A DNA stretch of 22,541 nt from positions 1 through 22,541 of the forward strand of contig JBIKVM010000022.1 of assembly GCA_044356825.1 (NCBI GenBank), read 5' to 3'. Each line of letters begins with the position of its first letter. Position 1 is the stretch's first letter. A program made the translations under genes and the position numbers. This document shows, one piece after another, positions 6,210 through 15,585 of the stretch. This DNA comes from JAUREX01 sp044356825 (GTDB taxonomy: Bacteria > Pseudomonadota > Alphaproteobacteria > Rhodobacterales > Rhodobacteraceae). Below the pieces are notes generated by a model, which saw only the letters and a program-made list of their open reading frames with translations, was not told where the DNA came from and made no database searches.

Positions 6210-6238
6210 AACATGGGGCGTGAACTCCTGCCCGTCAA
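6210..6238 (-). promoter_or_regulatory. Possible promoter of the small secreted protein
   Basis: On the minus strand TTGACG (6233-6238) and CATGTT (6210-6215) are 17 bases apart, ending 28 bases before the ATG at 6181. An 8-base direct repeat GAGTTCAC (6220-6227 and 6196-6203) lies in the spacer and just downstream of the -10. The -10 match is weak. Confidence 0.25.
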
Positions 6239-6267
6239 GCGCGCGGATTCGCGCGGGCGGATCGGCG

Positions 6268-7188
6268 TCACGCCGCGTGGCGGCGTGTCTGGGACCAGAT
6301 GCTGAGATAGCTGCCCGCGAAGATGACGACCGCCCCGATCAACACCAGCGCATCGACAGGCTCATCATAGAGCGTCGCGCCGACCACCACGATGACTGGC
6401 AGGCGTACGAAATCGACAGGCATTACGACCGAGGCTGGCGCGAGGCGCAGCGCACTCGTGAGGCACAGATGCGCGAGAATCCCGGCAATTCCGATCAGCA
6501 CGAGCCAAGGCATGGTCGCTGCGGTGGGCCAACTCACCTCTCCATCCGCGGCGGCAATCGTCGCCCCGAACACGAACTGCATGACCGTGAGCCAGAAGAG
6601 GATCGACACGATCCCCTCGCGCCGGGTCAGCATCTTCGTCGTGATGTTCGTGAGCGCAAAGAAGAGCGCACTGCCCGCCGCAGCGGCGACACCGAGGTTG
6701 GGTGCCGATAGGTCGGGCCGGGCGACAATGAGGATCCCCGCAAATCCGATCAGGGCGGCGAGGATCTTCAGCCGCGTCAGCCGTTCGCCAAGCAGCAGCG
6801 GCGAGAGGAGCAGCACCCAGACCGGCGAGGTGAATTCGAGGGCGAACACCTGCGCAAGCGGGATGACCGTGACGGCCCAGATCCAGAGGTTCTGGCCGGT
6901 GAAATGGATCGTGTTGCGCAGAAGGTGCCCGCCCAGCCGGTCCGCGCGCACATCGCGCAGCCGGCCCATGGCAGCCGCGACACCGACCACGATCGCGAAC
7001 CCCACCACGGAGCGGATCGCCATGATTTCAAAGGTGTCGTGCACCCCCTTGATTTCGCGCACCGCAATCGCCATCGCAGTGAAGGACGCAATTGCCCCGA
7101 TCATCCACAGTGCCGCGGTCAGCGGACGGTCGGGCGAACCGTCGGGCCTGATGTCCGAAGCGGGACCGGATGGGGCAGCACTACTCAT
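6268..7188 (-). CDS. EamA/DMT family transporter
   Basis: The 306-residue integral membrane protein has about ten hydrophobic segments arranged as two EamA repeats (about 28-145 and 165-295). Motifs include RNTIHFTGQNLWIWAV in repeat one and the SPLLLGERLT segment (ending in the family's conserved E-R) at about 135-145. Drug/metabolite transporters of this type export amino acids, metabolites or drugs across the inner membrane; the substrate cannot be told. The start at 7188 is chosen over 7209 because GAGAAGG lies 6 bases upstream, while 7209 has no ribosome binding site. It follows the amidohydrolase gene by 40 bases on the same strand, so the two may be co-transcribed. Confidence 0.92.
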   Translation of the reverse strand: MSSAAPSGPASDIRPDGSPDRPLTAALWMIGAIASFTAMAIAVREIKGVHDTFEIMAIRSVVGFAIVVGVAAAMGRLRDVRADRLGGHLLRNTIHFTGQNLWIWAVTVIPLAQVFALEFTSPVWVLLLSPLLLGERLTRLKILAALIGFAGILIVARPDLSAPNLGVAAAAGSALFFALTNITTKMLTRREGIVSILFWLTVMQFVFGATIAAADGEVSWPTAATMPWLVLIGIAGILAHLCLTSALRLAPASVVMPVDFVRLPVIVVVGATLYDEPVDALVLIGAVVIFAGSYLSIWSQTRRHAA

Positions 7189-7228
7189 GGCGCCTTCTCG
7201 CCCGGCCATCGTGGCGTGTCCATAGCGC

Positions 7229-8896
7229 TCAGCCCTGCCAGGTGATGCGCCCGTCGCAGACGGTCAGAACGGCCGACGCCTCGGAAAGTCGCGCGAAATC
7301 CAGCGCCTCGAGATCGTGCGAGAGCACCGCGACATCGGCCATCATGCCCGGCGCCAGCCGACCCTTGCGCGCCTCGTTGAACTCGACCCAGGCATTGCCG
7401 GCAGTGTAGCTCTCGAGCGTGTCGATCAGGGTCTGGCGCTGGTCGATCCAGGGGGCAGGCATCTGGAGCGGCGCGACCGCGGCCTGGATCGTGGGCATCA
7501 CATCGACCGGAACGATCGGCCAGTCGGTCGAGAAGATGACGCGCGCCCCGCTCCGGCGGATCGTCTGCCAGGCGTAGGCGGTCGGGATCTGGTGGGGGTG
7601 CAGCATCCTGCCCGCGCCCTCGGGCGGGAAATAGCCGCCGAAGGGCGCATGGCGCGGCTGGATCGAGGCGACGACGCCAAGGGCGGCAAAGCGCGGCAGG
7701 TCGTCGGGGTGGAGCACCTCGATATGCTCGATCCGGTGGCGCGAATCGCGCGCGCCGTTCGCGCGCCGCGCGGCCTCGAACCCGTCGAGCGTGCGGCGGA
7801 TCGCGAGATCGCCGATCGCGTGGACCGAGATCTGCAGCCCCATCGCATCGGCGCGGATGCAGGCCTCGGCAAAGGGCGCGGCCTCCCACACCGCGTCGCC
7901 GATGTGGTCGGTGCCCGGATAGGGCTCGAGCATCAGCGCCGTGCGGCTCTCGACGACGCCGTCCATGAAGATCTTGACGCGGTTGCACCAGAGCCGGTCG
8001 GTCGATGCGATCTTGCGCATCTCGGCCACCTCATGGAGCCGCGCGATGGGGTCGAAGCTTTTGAGGTGCAGCGGCACCTCGATGCGGCAATCGAGGCCGT
8101 CCTCGGCGTCGATCTCGGCCAGCAGCTCCATCTGATAGAGGTTGCCGTCGAAGTTGTGCAGCCCGGTGATGCCCTGACGCGCGCAATGCGCAAGGCCCCG
8201 GCGCAGCGCGGCCTTGTCGGCGGCGCGCTCGGCGGCGGTCGGGGCCGGCACCGGGTTCGCCCCGGTCGTGAAGCCCACGCCGTCGCGCCCACCGTTGGGG
8301 CTGAGCGCAAGGACGGGCGCGAAGGCGCCGAACTCGCGCAGCTCGCCCGTGGCGGTGCCGTCGGGGGCCATCATGATCTCGCAGCCCGCATCGACCGTGC
8401 CGCCCTGCAGGATGCCCGCCTGCCGCAGCGCCGCCGTGTTGGCCCAGAGCGTGTGGTGGTCGGGCGCCCAGAGCGCGAGCGGCCGGTCGGGCAGCACCCG
8501 GTCGAGATCCTGCCGCGTCGTGGCGCGCCCCGGCCCCAGCACCGTGTAATCGGCCTGCACGGCGAGGATCAACGCGTCATGCGGCCGCTCGGCCGCGCGC
8601 GCCCGCACCCGCGCCGTCAGCGTCCCCTCATCCCCGACGCCGTGGATGTTCAGGCAGTCAAGTTCGACCGAGCCCGGAAAGAGGTGCACATGGCTGTCGA
8701 TGAAGCCCGGCAGCACGGTGCCACCCGCGGCATCGAAGACGCGCGTGCGGGGCCCCGCCATGGCGCGGATCTCGGCCGTATCGCCCACCGCCACGATCCG
8801 CCCGCCCGCGACCGCGAGCGCCGAGGCGCGCGGCCGCGCCGGATCGAAGGTGATGAGGCGGCCGTTGAGGATGACGAGATCGGGGCTGCGGGCCAT
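7229..8896 (-). CDS. YtcJ-type metal-dependent amidohydrolase
   Basis: The 555-residue protein has the length and layout of the YtcJ/amidohydrolase-3 family. It has an N-terminal beta-sandwich (DLVILNGRLITFDP), the metal ligands FIDSHVH (H69, H71), a candidate bridging lysine in VKIFMDG (K308), histidines in SVHAIGDLA (H359) and HRIEHIEVL (H391), and the catalytic aspartate in FSTDWP (D458). The C-terminal GRLAPGMMADVAVL closes the sandwich domain. Such enzymes hydrolyse amides, formamides or cyclic amides; the substrate is unknown. There is no signal peptide, so it is cytosolic. AAGGAA lies 7 bases before the chosen ATG, and the in-frame extension to 8998 has no family similarity. It probably forms an operon with the EamA exporter. 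Confidence 0.9.
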   Translation of the reverse strand: MARSPDLVILNGRLITFDPARPRASALAVAGGRIVAVGDTAEIRAMAGPRTRVFDAAGGTVLPGFIDSHVHLFPGSVELDCLNIHGVGDEGTLTARVRARAAERPHDALILAVQADYTVLGPGRATTRQDLDRVLPDRPLALWAPDHHTLWANTAALRQAGILQGGTVDAGCEIMMAPDGTATGELREFGAFAPVLALSPNGGRDGVGFTTGANPVPAPTAAERAADKAALRRGLAHCARQGITGLHNFDGNLYQMELLAEIDAEDGLDCRIEVPLHLKSFDPIARLHEVAEMRKIASTDRLWCNRVKIFMDGVVESRTALMLEPYPGTDHIGDAVWEAAPFAEACIRADAMGLQISVHAIGDLAIRRTLDGFEAARRANGARDSRHRIEHIEVLHPDDLPRFAALGVVASIQPRHAPFGGYFPPEGAGRMLHPHQIPTAYAWQTIRRSGARVIFSTDWPIVPVDVMPTIQAAVAPLQMPAPWIDQRQTLIDTLESYTAGNAWVEFNEARKGRLAPGMMADVAVLSHDLEALDFARLSEASAVLTVCDGRITWQG

Positions 8897-9027
8897 GGCG
8901 GTTCCTTCGGTCGAAACATCCCGGGGAGCGTAGCGGGTCGCGCCCGCCCCCGGCAAGACCGCGCGAGAGGTCTTTACGCCCGCATCCGACTTGCGCAACC
9001 TGCGCCCGCCATGCCGGAGGGATAGCC

Positions 9028-9860
<833 letters not shown>

Positions 9861-9885
<25 letters not shown>

Positions 9886-11063
9886 GCCGCCGCGATCGCG
9901 CGCCCCGCCGCCACGCCCGAGGCCCAGGCCCACTGGAAATTGTAGCCGCCGAGCCAACCCGTCACATCCACCGCCTCGCCCACGACATGCAGCCCCGGCA
10001 CGCGGCGGGCCTCGAGCGTGGCGGAATCGAGATCGGCCGTATCGACGCCGCCCGCCGTCACCTCGGCCTTGGCGTAGCCCTCGGTGCCCGTGGGCGTCAG
10101 GCGGAAATCGCCGATGAGGGCCGCAAGCCGCGCGATGTCGCGCTCGGCGATGTTGCCCATCTCGGGCAGCGCCCCGGCACGGTTTGCCAGCACCTCGGCC
10201 AGCCGCGCCGGCAGATGCGCGGCAAGGACCGCGCGCAGATGGGCCCGCGGGCTCGCCTTGCGCGCGGCGCGCAGGATCCCGGCCGGATCCGGCAGCAGCG
10301 CGAGCGCGATCTCCTGCCCCGGCCGCCAGTAGGAGGACACCTGCAGGATCGCGGGCCCCGACAGGCCGCGATGGGTGATGAGCGCGGCCTCGGCGAAGGA
10401 AACGCCGCCCACCCGCGCCACCACCGGAAGGGCGACGCCCGGAATCGCGCAAAGATCGGCCGCATCGGCCCCGAGCGTCAGCGGCACGAGCGCAGGCCTC
10501 GGCGCGACGACGCCCAGCCCGAAGCGGCGCGCGATGTCATAGGCGACCCCGCTCGCCCCCATCTTGGGAATGGACGGCCCGCCCGTCGCGACCACCAGCC
10601 GGCGCGCTCGGGCGCCCGCGACGTGGAACCAGCCGTCGGCGTGGCCGATCTCTCCGATGGGTGCGCCCAGCCGGATCTCCACCCCGCCTTGGGCACATTC
10701 GGCCACGAGCATCGCCACGATCTCGCGCGCCGAGCCGTCGCAGAAGAGTTGCCCGAGCGTCTTTTCGTGCCAGGCGATGCGGTGGCGCGCGATCAGCCCG
10801 AGGAAATCGGACGGGGTATAGCGCGCCAGCGCCGATTTCGCGAAATGGGGGTTCTCGGAGAGAAAGCAGCCGGGCCGCGTGCCGGTGTTGGTGAAGTTGC
10901 ACCGCCCCCCGCCCGAGATCAGGATCTTCTTGCCCGGCTTCTCGGCATGGTCGAGGACCAGCACCCGCGCGCCCCCCTGTCCGGCCGTCGCCGCCGCCAT
11001 CAGGCCCGCGCCGCCCGCCCCGAGCACGATGGCGTCGAAGGCCTCAGTCCTCGCTTGCGCCAT
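9861..11063 (-). CDS. HI0933/YhiN-type FAD-binding oxidoreductase
   Basis: The 400-residue protein matches the HI0933-like (BaiN/YhiN, aminoacetone oxidase family) flavoproteins. Residues 12-24 (IVLGAGGAGLMAA) give the Rossmann FAD-binding motif. GKKILISGGGRCNFTNT (44-60) is the family hallmark, and the C terminus has AEVTAGGV...LEARRVPGLHVVGEAVDVTG followed by GGYNFQWAWASG. The physiological reaction is not settled. The start ATG at 11063 lies inside the end of the upstream DUF475 gene (20-base overlap), which suggests translational coupling. The stop lies 25 bases inside the convergent aguB. No full-length alternative start fits the family better. Confidence 0.93.
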
Positions 11064-12108
11064 GCACCCGGTTCCAGCGCACCGAAGACCAGAGCGACAC
11101 GCCGATCAGCGCCGCGCCGAAAAGCCCGGTGATGACCTCGGGCACATGCACGAGGGTCTGGACATACATCACCACCGCGAGCGCGATGATGGCATAGAAC
11201 GCCCCGTGCTCGAGAAAGCGGTAGGCCTCGAGCGTGCCGCGCTCAACCAGCATGATCGTCATCGAGCGCACATACATCGCCCCGATCCCGAGGCCGATGG
11301 CGATGATGAAGAGGTTCTGGCTCAGCGCAAAGGCCCCGATCACCCCGTCGAAGGAAAACGAGGCATCGAGCACCGCGAGAGAGAGGAACGCCCCGCGGCC
11401 GCCGCGCGCGGCCCCCGCCGTCGCCTCGGCCGCGCTGTCGAGCAGCCCGCCCAGCACCTCGACGAGCAGGAAGGTGAGCAACCCCCAGATCGCCGAGGAC
11501 ACGAACACGACCCCCTCGGCATCGGACAGGATCCGCGAGAAGCCGAGGATGAGGCCGAGCACGATCGCGACCTCGACCCCGCGGATGGTGGCGCTGCGTG
11601 CCATCCGGTGCTCGAGCCAGGACACCCAATGGACCTCCTTCTCGTGATCGAAGAAGAAGCTGAGCCCGACCATCAGCAGGAAGGTGCCGCCGAAGGCCGC
11701 GATCGGCAGATGGGCCTCGCGCATGATGCGGGCGTATTCCTCGGGCTGGACCGACGCGAGCACGATGGCCTGCCAGGGGCCGATGTTGGCCGCCACCACC
11801 ACGATGAGCAGCGGAAAGACGATCCGCATCCCGAAGACCGCGATCAGGATGCCCCAGGTCAGGAAGCGCCGCTGCCATTCGGGGCGCATGGTCTTGAGCT
11901 TGTTGGCATTCACGATGGCGTTGTCGAAGGAGAGCGAGATCTCGAGCACCGCGAGCACGCAGCAGACGAAGAAGATCGTGGCCATGCCGCCGAGGTTGCC
12001 GGTCATCCGCCAGCCCAGCACAGCCCCGAGCGCGAGGCCCACCGCCGTGACGATGAAGGCCCAGCGGAAATAGCGCAGGGTTTGCGCGCCGATGCCGAGG
12101 GTTGCCAT
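11044..12108 (-). CDS. DUF475/TerC-like integral membrane protein
   Basis: The 354-residue polytopic protein has about nine membrane helices. It carries two copies of the TerC-superfamily acidic signature: LEISLSFDNAIVNANKL (E56, D62, N63) and LDASFSFDGVIGAFALS (D248, D254). Related TerC proteins export or sense metal ions such as manganese, or act in tellurium resistance; the role of the DUF475 branch is inferred only. GGAAGG lies about 6 bases before the ATG. A 7-base inverted repeat sits in the leader. Its end overlaps the HI0933-type gene by 20 bases, so the two are probably one transcription unit. Confidence 0.9.
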   Translation of the reverse strand: MATLGIGAQTLRYFRWAFIVTAVGLALGAVLGWRMTGNLGGMATIFFVCCVLAVLEISLSFDNAIVNANKLKTMRPEWQRRFLTWGILIAVFGMRIVFPLLIVVVAANIGPWQAIVLASVQPEEYARIMREAHLPIAAFGGTFLLMVGLSFFFDHEKEVHWVSWLEHRMARSATIRGVEVAIVLGLILGFSRILSDAEGVVFVSSAIWGLLTFLLVEVLGGLLDSAAEATAGAARGGRGAFLSLAVLDASFSFDGVIGAFALSQNLFIIAIGLGIGAMYVRSMTIMLVERGTLEAYRFLEHGAFYAIIALAVVMYVQTLVHVPEVITGLFGAALIGVSLWSSVRWNRVHGASED

Positions 12109-12153
12109 GATGTGCCTTCCGGAACGCGGCGGGTCGCACGAGGTGCCGACATC

Positions 12154-12175
12154 GCGAAAGCACCGCAACTTTCGC
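12154..12175 (-). repeat. Inverted repeat in the DUF475 gene leader
   Basis: GCGAAAG and CTTTCGC form a perfect 7-base inverted repeat around an 8-base centre, 45 bases before the DUF475 start. It could be an operator or an RNA hairpin; no T-run follows. The rest of the 161-base gap (12109-12269) shows only an additional CCGC-ATC-GCGG-like dyad and no gene. Confidence 0.3.
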
Positions 12176-12269
12176 CAGAGGGGCCCGGTCACCGATGGGA
12201 TCCGCCGATGCGGATGAACCAGCGTTAGCACCGCCGCAGCCCGGCGCAAGCCCCGTCGATCGGCCGCGC

Positions 12270-13187
12270 TCAACCCGCCCGCAAGGCGGCAATCGCCGCG
12301 TCGTGTTCGGCGATGAGGCGCGCGCAGAGGTCAGCCGCCGCCGGTATGTCGCGGATCGTCGCCGCGCCATGGCCCGCCGACCAGATCGTGGCCCAGGCCC
12401 GCGCCTCGGAGGCCAGATCGAGCGCCCCATGGGCCGGCAGCGCCTCGGGGTCGAGGCCCGCGGCGATCAGGCTCTCGCGCAGGAAGTTCGCGGGCACGCC
12501 CGACACCGCATCGGTGCGGATGATGTCCGGGGTCCGCGCGCGCGCCGTCATCGCCTTCTGCGCCTCGGAAGCGAGCGATTCGCGCGTGGCAAGAAAGCGC
12601 GTCCCGAGATAGGCGAGATCGGCCCCCATCAGGCGCGTGGCCGCGATCTGCGCGCCCGTCGTGATCCCGCCTGCGAGCGCGATCGTGCCCGAGAACATCG
12701 CCCGAAGCTCGGCCATGAAGGCAAAGGGGCTGAGCGTGCCCGCATGCCCGCCCGCGCCCGCGCAGACGGCGATCAGGCCATCCACCCCCGCCGCGACGGC
12801 CTTTTCGGCGTGGCGCAGCCCGATCACGTCGTGCAGGACCACCCCGCCATAGCCGCGCACCGCCCCCACGATGTCGGGCACCGCCCCGAGCGAGGTGATG
12901 ACGACCGGCACCCGATGCGCCACGATCCGCCCGAGATCGGCCTCGAGCCGCGGGTTCGAGCGGTGCACGATGAGGTTGACGCCATGGGGCACCCCCGGCC
13001 CGAGGCGGCCCGCGATCTCGGCCAGCCAGCCGTCGAGCGCCTCGGTGCTGCGGCAGTTGAGCGCCGGAAAGCTGCCCATGAGGCCCGCGCGCGACACCTC
13101 GACCACCAGATCGGGCCCCGAGGTCAGGAACATGGGCGCGGCGATGGCGGGCAGGCGCAGCGCGCGCAGGGCGGGGGGCAGGGGCAT
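12270..13187 (-). CDS. Nitronate monooxygenase-like FMN enzyme
   Basis: The 305-residue TIM-barrel protein matches the NMO/2-nitropropane dioxygenase family, which oxidises alkyl nitronates using FMN and oxygen. Visible are IAAPMFLTSGPDL (15-27) at the FMN site, the GAGGHAG loop (144-150) with the candidate catalytic H148, AGGITTG (172-178), and LGTRFLAT (194-201) for the phosphate of FMN. The family also contains enoyl reductases and other oxidoreductases, so the substrate is uncertain. It is divergent from the nucleosidase-like gene with 115 bases between the start codons. It is followed after 161 bases by the DUF475 gene on the same strand. Confidence 0.9.
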   Translation of the reverse strand: MPLPPALRALRLPAIAAPMFLTSGPDLVVEVSRAGLMGSFPALNCRSTEALDGWLAEIAGRLGPGVPHGVNLIVHRSNPRLEADLGRIVAHRVPVVITSLGAVPDIVGAVRGYGGVVLHDVIGLRHAEKAVAAGVDGLIAVCAGAGGHAGTLSPFAFMAELRAMFSGTIALAGGITTGAQIAATRLMGADLAYLGTRFLATRESLASEAQKAMTARARTPDIIRTDAVSGVPANFLRESLIAAGLDPEALPAHGALDLASEARAWATIWSAGHGAATIRDIPAAADLCARLIAEHDAAIAALRAG

Positions 13188-13302
13188 CGGCGTCTCCGGT
13201 CCGGGTGCCCGAGACTATCCGCCCCCGCCCCGCTTGGCCAGCGCCCGGGCGTTGCGCGACGGCGCGCTGCGGCGCATGATGCGCGGACGAAAGGGGCGCG
13301 CG

Positions 13303-13941
13303 ATGGAACTTCTGCAAGCCGGGGGGCAGAGGGTGCTCGCGGTCATGGCGGCCGAGGCCGAATACGGCCCCGCCCTGCGCCGACGCATCCGCCCGCTGAT
13401 GACCGGCGTCGGCCCGGTCGAGGCCGGGGTCGCGACGGGGGCGGCGCTGGCGCGGCTCGCGGCGGCGGGGCAGGTGCCCGACCTGATCCTCTGCATGGGC
13501 TCCGCGGGGTCGGCCGTGCTGCCGCGCGGGTCGGTCCATCAGGTCTCGGCCGTGTCCTATCGCGACATCGACGCCTCTGCGCTCGGTTTCGCCCGCGGCA
13601 CGACGCCGTTTATGGACCTGCCCGCCGAGATTGCCCTGCCCACGCCCTGGCCCGATCTGCCGCGCGCGCGCCTCTCGACCGGGGGGGCGGTGGTGACGGG
13701 GGCGGCCTATGGCGCGGTCGCGGCCGAGATGGTCGACATGGAGACCTTTGCGGTCGTGCGCGCGGCGATGGCCCACGCCATCCCCTGCATCGGCCTGCGC
13801 GGCATCTCGGACGGGCCGGGCGATCTGCACGGGCTTGCGGACTGGACGGCGCTGCTCGGCCATCTCGATGCCGAACTCGCGCGCGCGCTCGATGCGCTGG
13901 TGGCGCGGCTCGCGGCGGGGGCGCGGATCGGCGCTGCCTGA
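13303..13941 (+). CDS. MTA/SAH nucleosidase-like protein
   Basis: The 212-residue protein belongs to the nucleoside phosphorylase/MTAN family, whose nucleosidases cleave 5'-methylthioadenosine or S-adenosylhomocysteine to adenine and a thioribose in methionine salvage. Seen are VMAAEAEYG (14-22) with a candidate glutamate, the MTGVGPVEAG loop (33-42), MVDMETFAV (143-151) with ribose-binding E147, and RGISDG (166-171) with the candidate catalytic D170. The protein is slightly shorter than E. coli MtnN (232), so a specialised branch is possible. ATG 13303 has AAGGGG 6 bases upstream; in-frame ATGs at 13276 and 13279 lack one. Its 3' end forms part of a terminator hairpin. Confidence 0.8.
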   Translation: MELLQAGGQRVLAVMAAEAEYGPALRRRIRPLMTGVGPVEAGVATGAALARLAAAGQVPDLILCMGSAGSAVLPRGSVHQVSAVSYRDIDASALGFARGTTPFMDLPAEIALPTPWPDLPRARLSTGGAVVTGAAYGAVAAEMVDMETFAVVRAAMAHAIPCIGLRGISDGPGDLHGLADWTALLGHLDAELARALDALVARLAAGARIGAA

Positions 13942-13958
13942 CGCGCGCCCCTTTTTTT
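13918..13958 (+). terminator. Rho-independent terminator of the nucleosidase-like gene
   Basis: GGGGCGCG (13918-13925) pairs perfectly with CGCGCCCC (13944-13951) around an 18-base loop and is followed at once by seven T residues (13952-13958). The 5' arm lies in the last codons of the gene and the stop codon lies in the loop. It is the clearest intrinsic terminator in the window. Confidence 0.75.
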
Positions 13959-13973
13959 CCCCGATCGCGCGGG

Positions 13974-13979
13974 TATGAT
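13974..13979 (+). promoter_or_regulatory. Candidate -10 element of the C26 hydrolase gene
   Basis: TATGAT is a near-consensus -10. It ends only 8 bases before the ATG at 13988, so transcription from it would begin at or next to that codon, or about 16 bases before the alternative ATG at 14003. No good -35 is seen; the position is taken up by the terminator T-run. Confidence 0.35.
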
Positions 13980-13987
13980 GGGAAAAA

Positions 13988-14758
13988 ATGCAAGTGAGCG
14001 CCATGGGCAGGCCCGTCGTCGGAATCATCGGCAATTCGCATCTTCTGAACGATCGCTATCCGGTCCACTCGGGCGGCACGATGAATTCCGCCGCCATCGC
14101 CGAGGTCGCAGGGTGCCTCCCGCTCCTGATCCCGTCGGATCCCGCCTTCGTGCGGGTCGAGGAACTGCTCGAGGTCTGCGACGGCTTCCTGCTCACGGGG
14201 GGGCGGCCGAACGTGCACCCCTCGGAATACGGCCACGCCGAGACGCCGGCGCATGGCGCCTTCGACCGCGGCCGCGACGCCATCACCCTGCCGCTGGTGC
14301 GGGCCTGCGTGGCGCGCGGCCAGCCCTTTCTCGGGATCTGCCGCGGATTTCAGGAGGTCAACGTCGCCATGGGCGGCACGCTGCACCCCGAGATCCGCGA
14401 ATTGCCGGGCCGGATGAACCACCGCATGCCGCCCGAGGGCACGCTCGAGGAAGCCTTCGCGCTGCGCCACGCGGTCCGCCTGCAGCCGGGGGGGATCTTC
14501 GCCGGGATCTTCGGCGCGGACGAGGTGATGACGAACACGCTCCACGGCCAGGGGATCGACCGTCCCGGCGCGCGCATCGTGATCGAGGGCTGGGCGCCCG
14601 ACGGCACGCCCGAGGCGATCCGGGTCGCCGATGCGCCGGGCTTCACCCTCTCGGTGCAGTGGCACCCCGAATGGCGCGCGGCCGAGGATCCGGTCTCGCG
14701 CCCGCTGTTTGCGGCCTTCGGCGCGGCGGTGCGTGCCTTCGCCGGGGCGCGCCGCTAA
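13988..14758 (+). CDS. Class I glutamine amidotransferase-like gamma-glutamyl hydrolase (peptidase C26)
   Basis: The 256-residue protein resembles PuuD-type gamma-glutamyl-gamma-aminobutyrate hydrolases and related C26 peptidases. The catalytic set is visible: nucleophile C118 in PFLGICRGFQEVNVAMGG, and H226 and E228 in SVQWHPEW. FLLTGGRPNVHPSEYG (67-82) and NTLHGQGID (183-191) are family contexts. A PuuD-like role would release GABA from glutamyl-GABA in putrescine breakdown, but the substrate is not proven. The true start may be ATG 14003 (MGRPVVGIIGN), which fits the family N terminus better; neither start has a strong ribosome binding site. Its stop codon interlocks with that of the convergent gluQ gene. 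Confidence 0.85.
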   Translation: MQVSAMGRPVVGIIGNSHLLNDRYPVHSGGTMNSAAIAEVAGCLPLLIPSDPAFVRVEELLEVCDGFLLTGGRPNVHPSEYGHAETPAHGAFDRGRDAITLPLVRACVARGQPFLGICRGFQEVNVAMGGTLHPEIRELPGRMNHRMPPEGTLEEAFALRHAVRLQPGGIFAGIFGADEVMTNTLHGQGIDRPGARIVIEGWAPDGTPEAIRVADAPGFTLSVQWHPEWRAAEDPVSRPLFAAFGAAVRAFAGARR

Positions 14759-15585
14759 AGCCCGACCATCGCGCGGATGTCGGCAGGCGTCGCCCCCTCG
14801 GCCCGCAGCGTGGCGAGCGCGCGCGCATCGTCGCGCTTGGCGAGCCGCCGCCCGGCCGCGTCGCGGATCAGCGCGTGGTGGTGAAAGAGGGGCACCGGCA
14901 GGCCGAGGAGCCGACGCAGCAGCACCTGCACTGGGGTCGCGTCGAACAGATCCTCGCCCCGCACCACCTCGGTCACGCCCTGCGCCGCATCGTCGACCGT
15001 GACCGCGAGCGCATAGGAGGTGCCGATGTCGCGCCGGGCGAGCACGATGTCGCCGGTGCCGGCGATCATGGCCTCTGCATCCGGCGCATGAACTCCGCCA
15101 TGCAAGGTGCCGTTTTCATGGAATTCCAGCCGCCCGACCAACTCCAGCGCGCGGCGCAGGTCGAGCCGCAGCGCATCCTGCGGCCCGGCCTCGGCCATCG
15201 GGCGGCCACGGCAGGTGCCGGGGTAGGGCGGCCCGTCCGGCCCCGCCCCCTCCTGCGGGGCCGAGAGGGCCGCGCGGATGTCGCCCCGCGTGCAGCGGCA
15301 GGGATAGAGAACACCGAGCGCGGCCAATCGCGCGAGCGCGTCGCGATAGGCGGGCATCCGGTCCGACTGGCGCATGACGGGCTCGGGCCAGGACAGGCCA
15401 AGCCAGCGCAGATCCTCGTGGATCGCGACCTCGAAGGCCGGCGCGCAGCGCGGCGTGTCGATATCCTCGATCCGCAGCAGGAAGGTGCCGCCCGCCACCT
15501 GCGCCCGCCCCGCCGCCGTCAGCGCCGAATAGGCGTGCCCCAGATGCAGCCGCCCCGTCGGCGAGGGCGCGAAGCGCGTGATCAT
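14755..15585 (-). CDS. gluQ: Glutamyl-queuosine tRNA(Asp) synthetase
   Basis: The 276-residue protein is a GluRS paralog without an anticodon-binding domain. It attaches glutamate to queuosine at position 34 of tRNA-Asp. Visible are FAPSPTGRLHLGHAYSA (class I HIGH motif, HLGH 14-17), LLRIEDIDTPR (37-46), the zinc site C96-x-C98 ... Y121-xxx-C125, EVVRGEDL (206-212) and a KMSKS-like LAKRD (248-252). Length and the intact zinc site fit GluQ-RS. The start ATG overlaps the trmFO stop as ATGA, so translation is probably coupled. An in-frame ATG at 15603 is less likely. Confidence 0.95.
   Translation of the reverse strand: MITRFAPSPTGRLHLGHAYSALTAAGRAQVAGGTFLLRIEDIDTPRCAPAFEVAIHEDLRWLGLSWPEPVMRQSDRMPAYRDALARLAALGVLYPCRCTRGDIRAALSAPQEGAGPDGPPYPGTCRGRPMAEAGPQDALRLDLRRALELVGRLEFHENGTLHGGVHAPDAEAMIAGTGDIVLARRDIGTSYALAVTVDDAAQGVTEVVRGEDLFDATPVQVLLRRLLGLPVPLFHHHALIRDAAGRRLAKRDDARALATLRAEGATPADIRAMVGL

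Noticed and set aside
6240..6256. GC-rich hairpin (CGCGCG with a 4-base loop) after the EamA gene as a terminator
   Set aside because: No T-run follows it on the minus strand, so it is not supported as an intrinsic terminator.
7316..9025. Long plus-strand frame of 569 codons opposite the amidohydrolase
   Set aside because: It is a shadow of the high-GC gene on the minus strand; composition is Arg/Gly/His-rich and no domain is recognisable.
12109..12269. Manganese (yybP-ykoY) riboswitch upstream of the TerC-like gene
   Set aside because: I could not recognise the conserved elements of that riboswitch; only short dyads are present.
13272..13284. GCGCATGATGCGC inverted repeat before the nucleosidase-like gene
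   Set aside because: It is short, built from common GC-rich words, and coincides with in-frame ATG codons; chance is the simpler explanation.
12195..13997. Long plus-strand frame of 600 codons across 12195-13997
   Set aside because: It covers the NMO gene in antisense and the nucleosidase-like gene out of frame, both of which have clear family motifs; it shows none.
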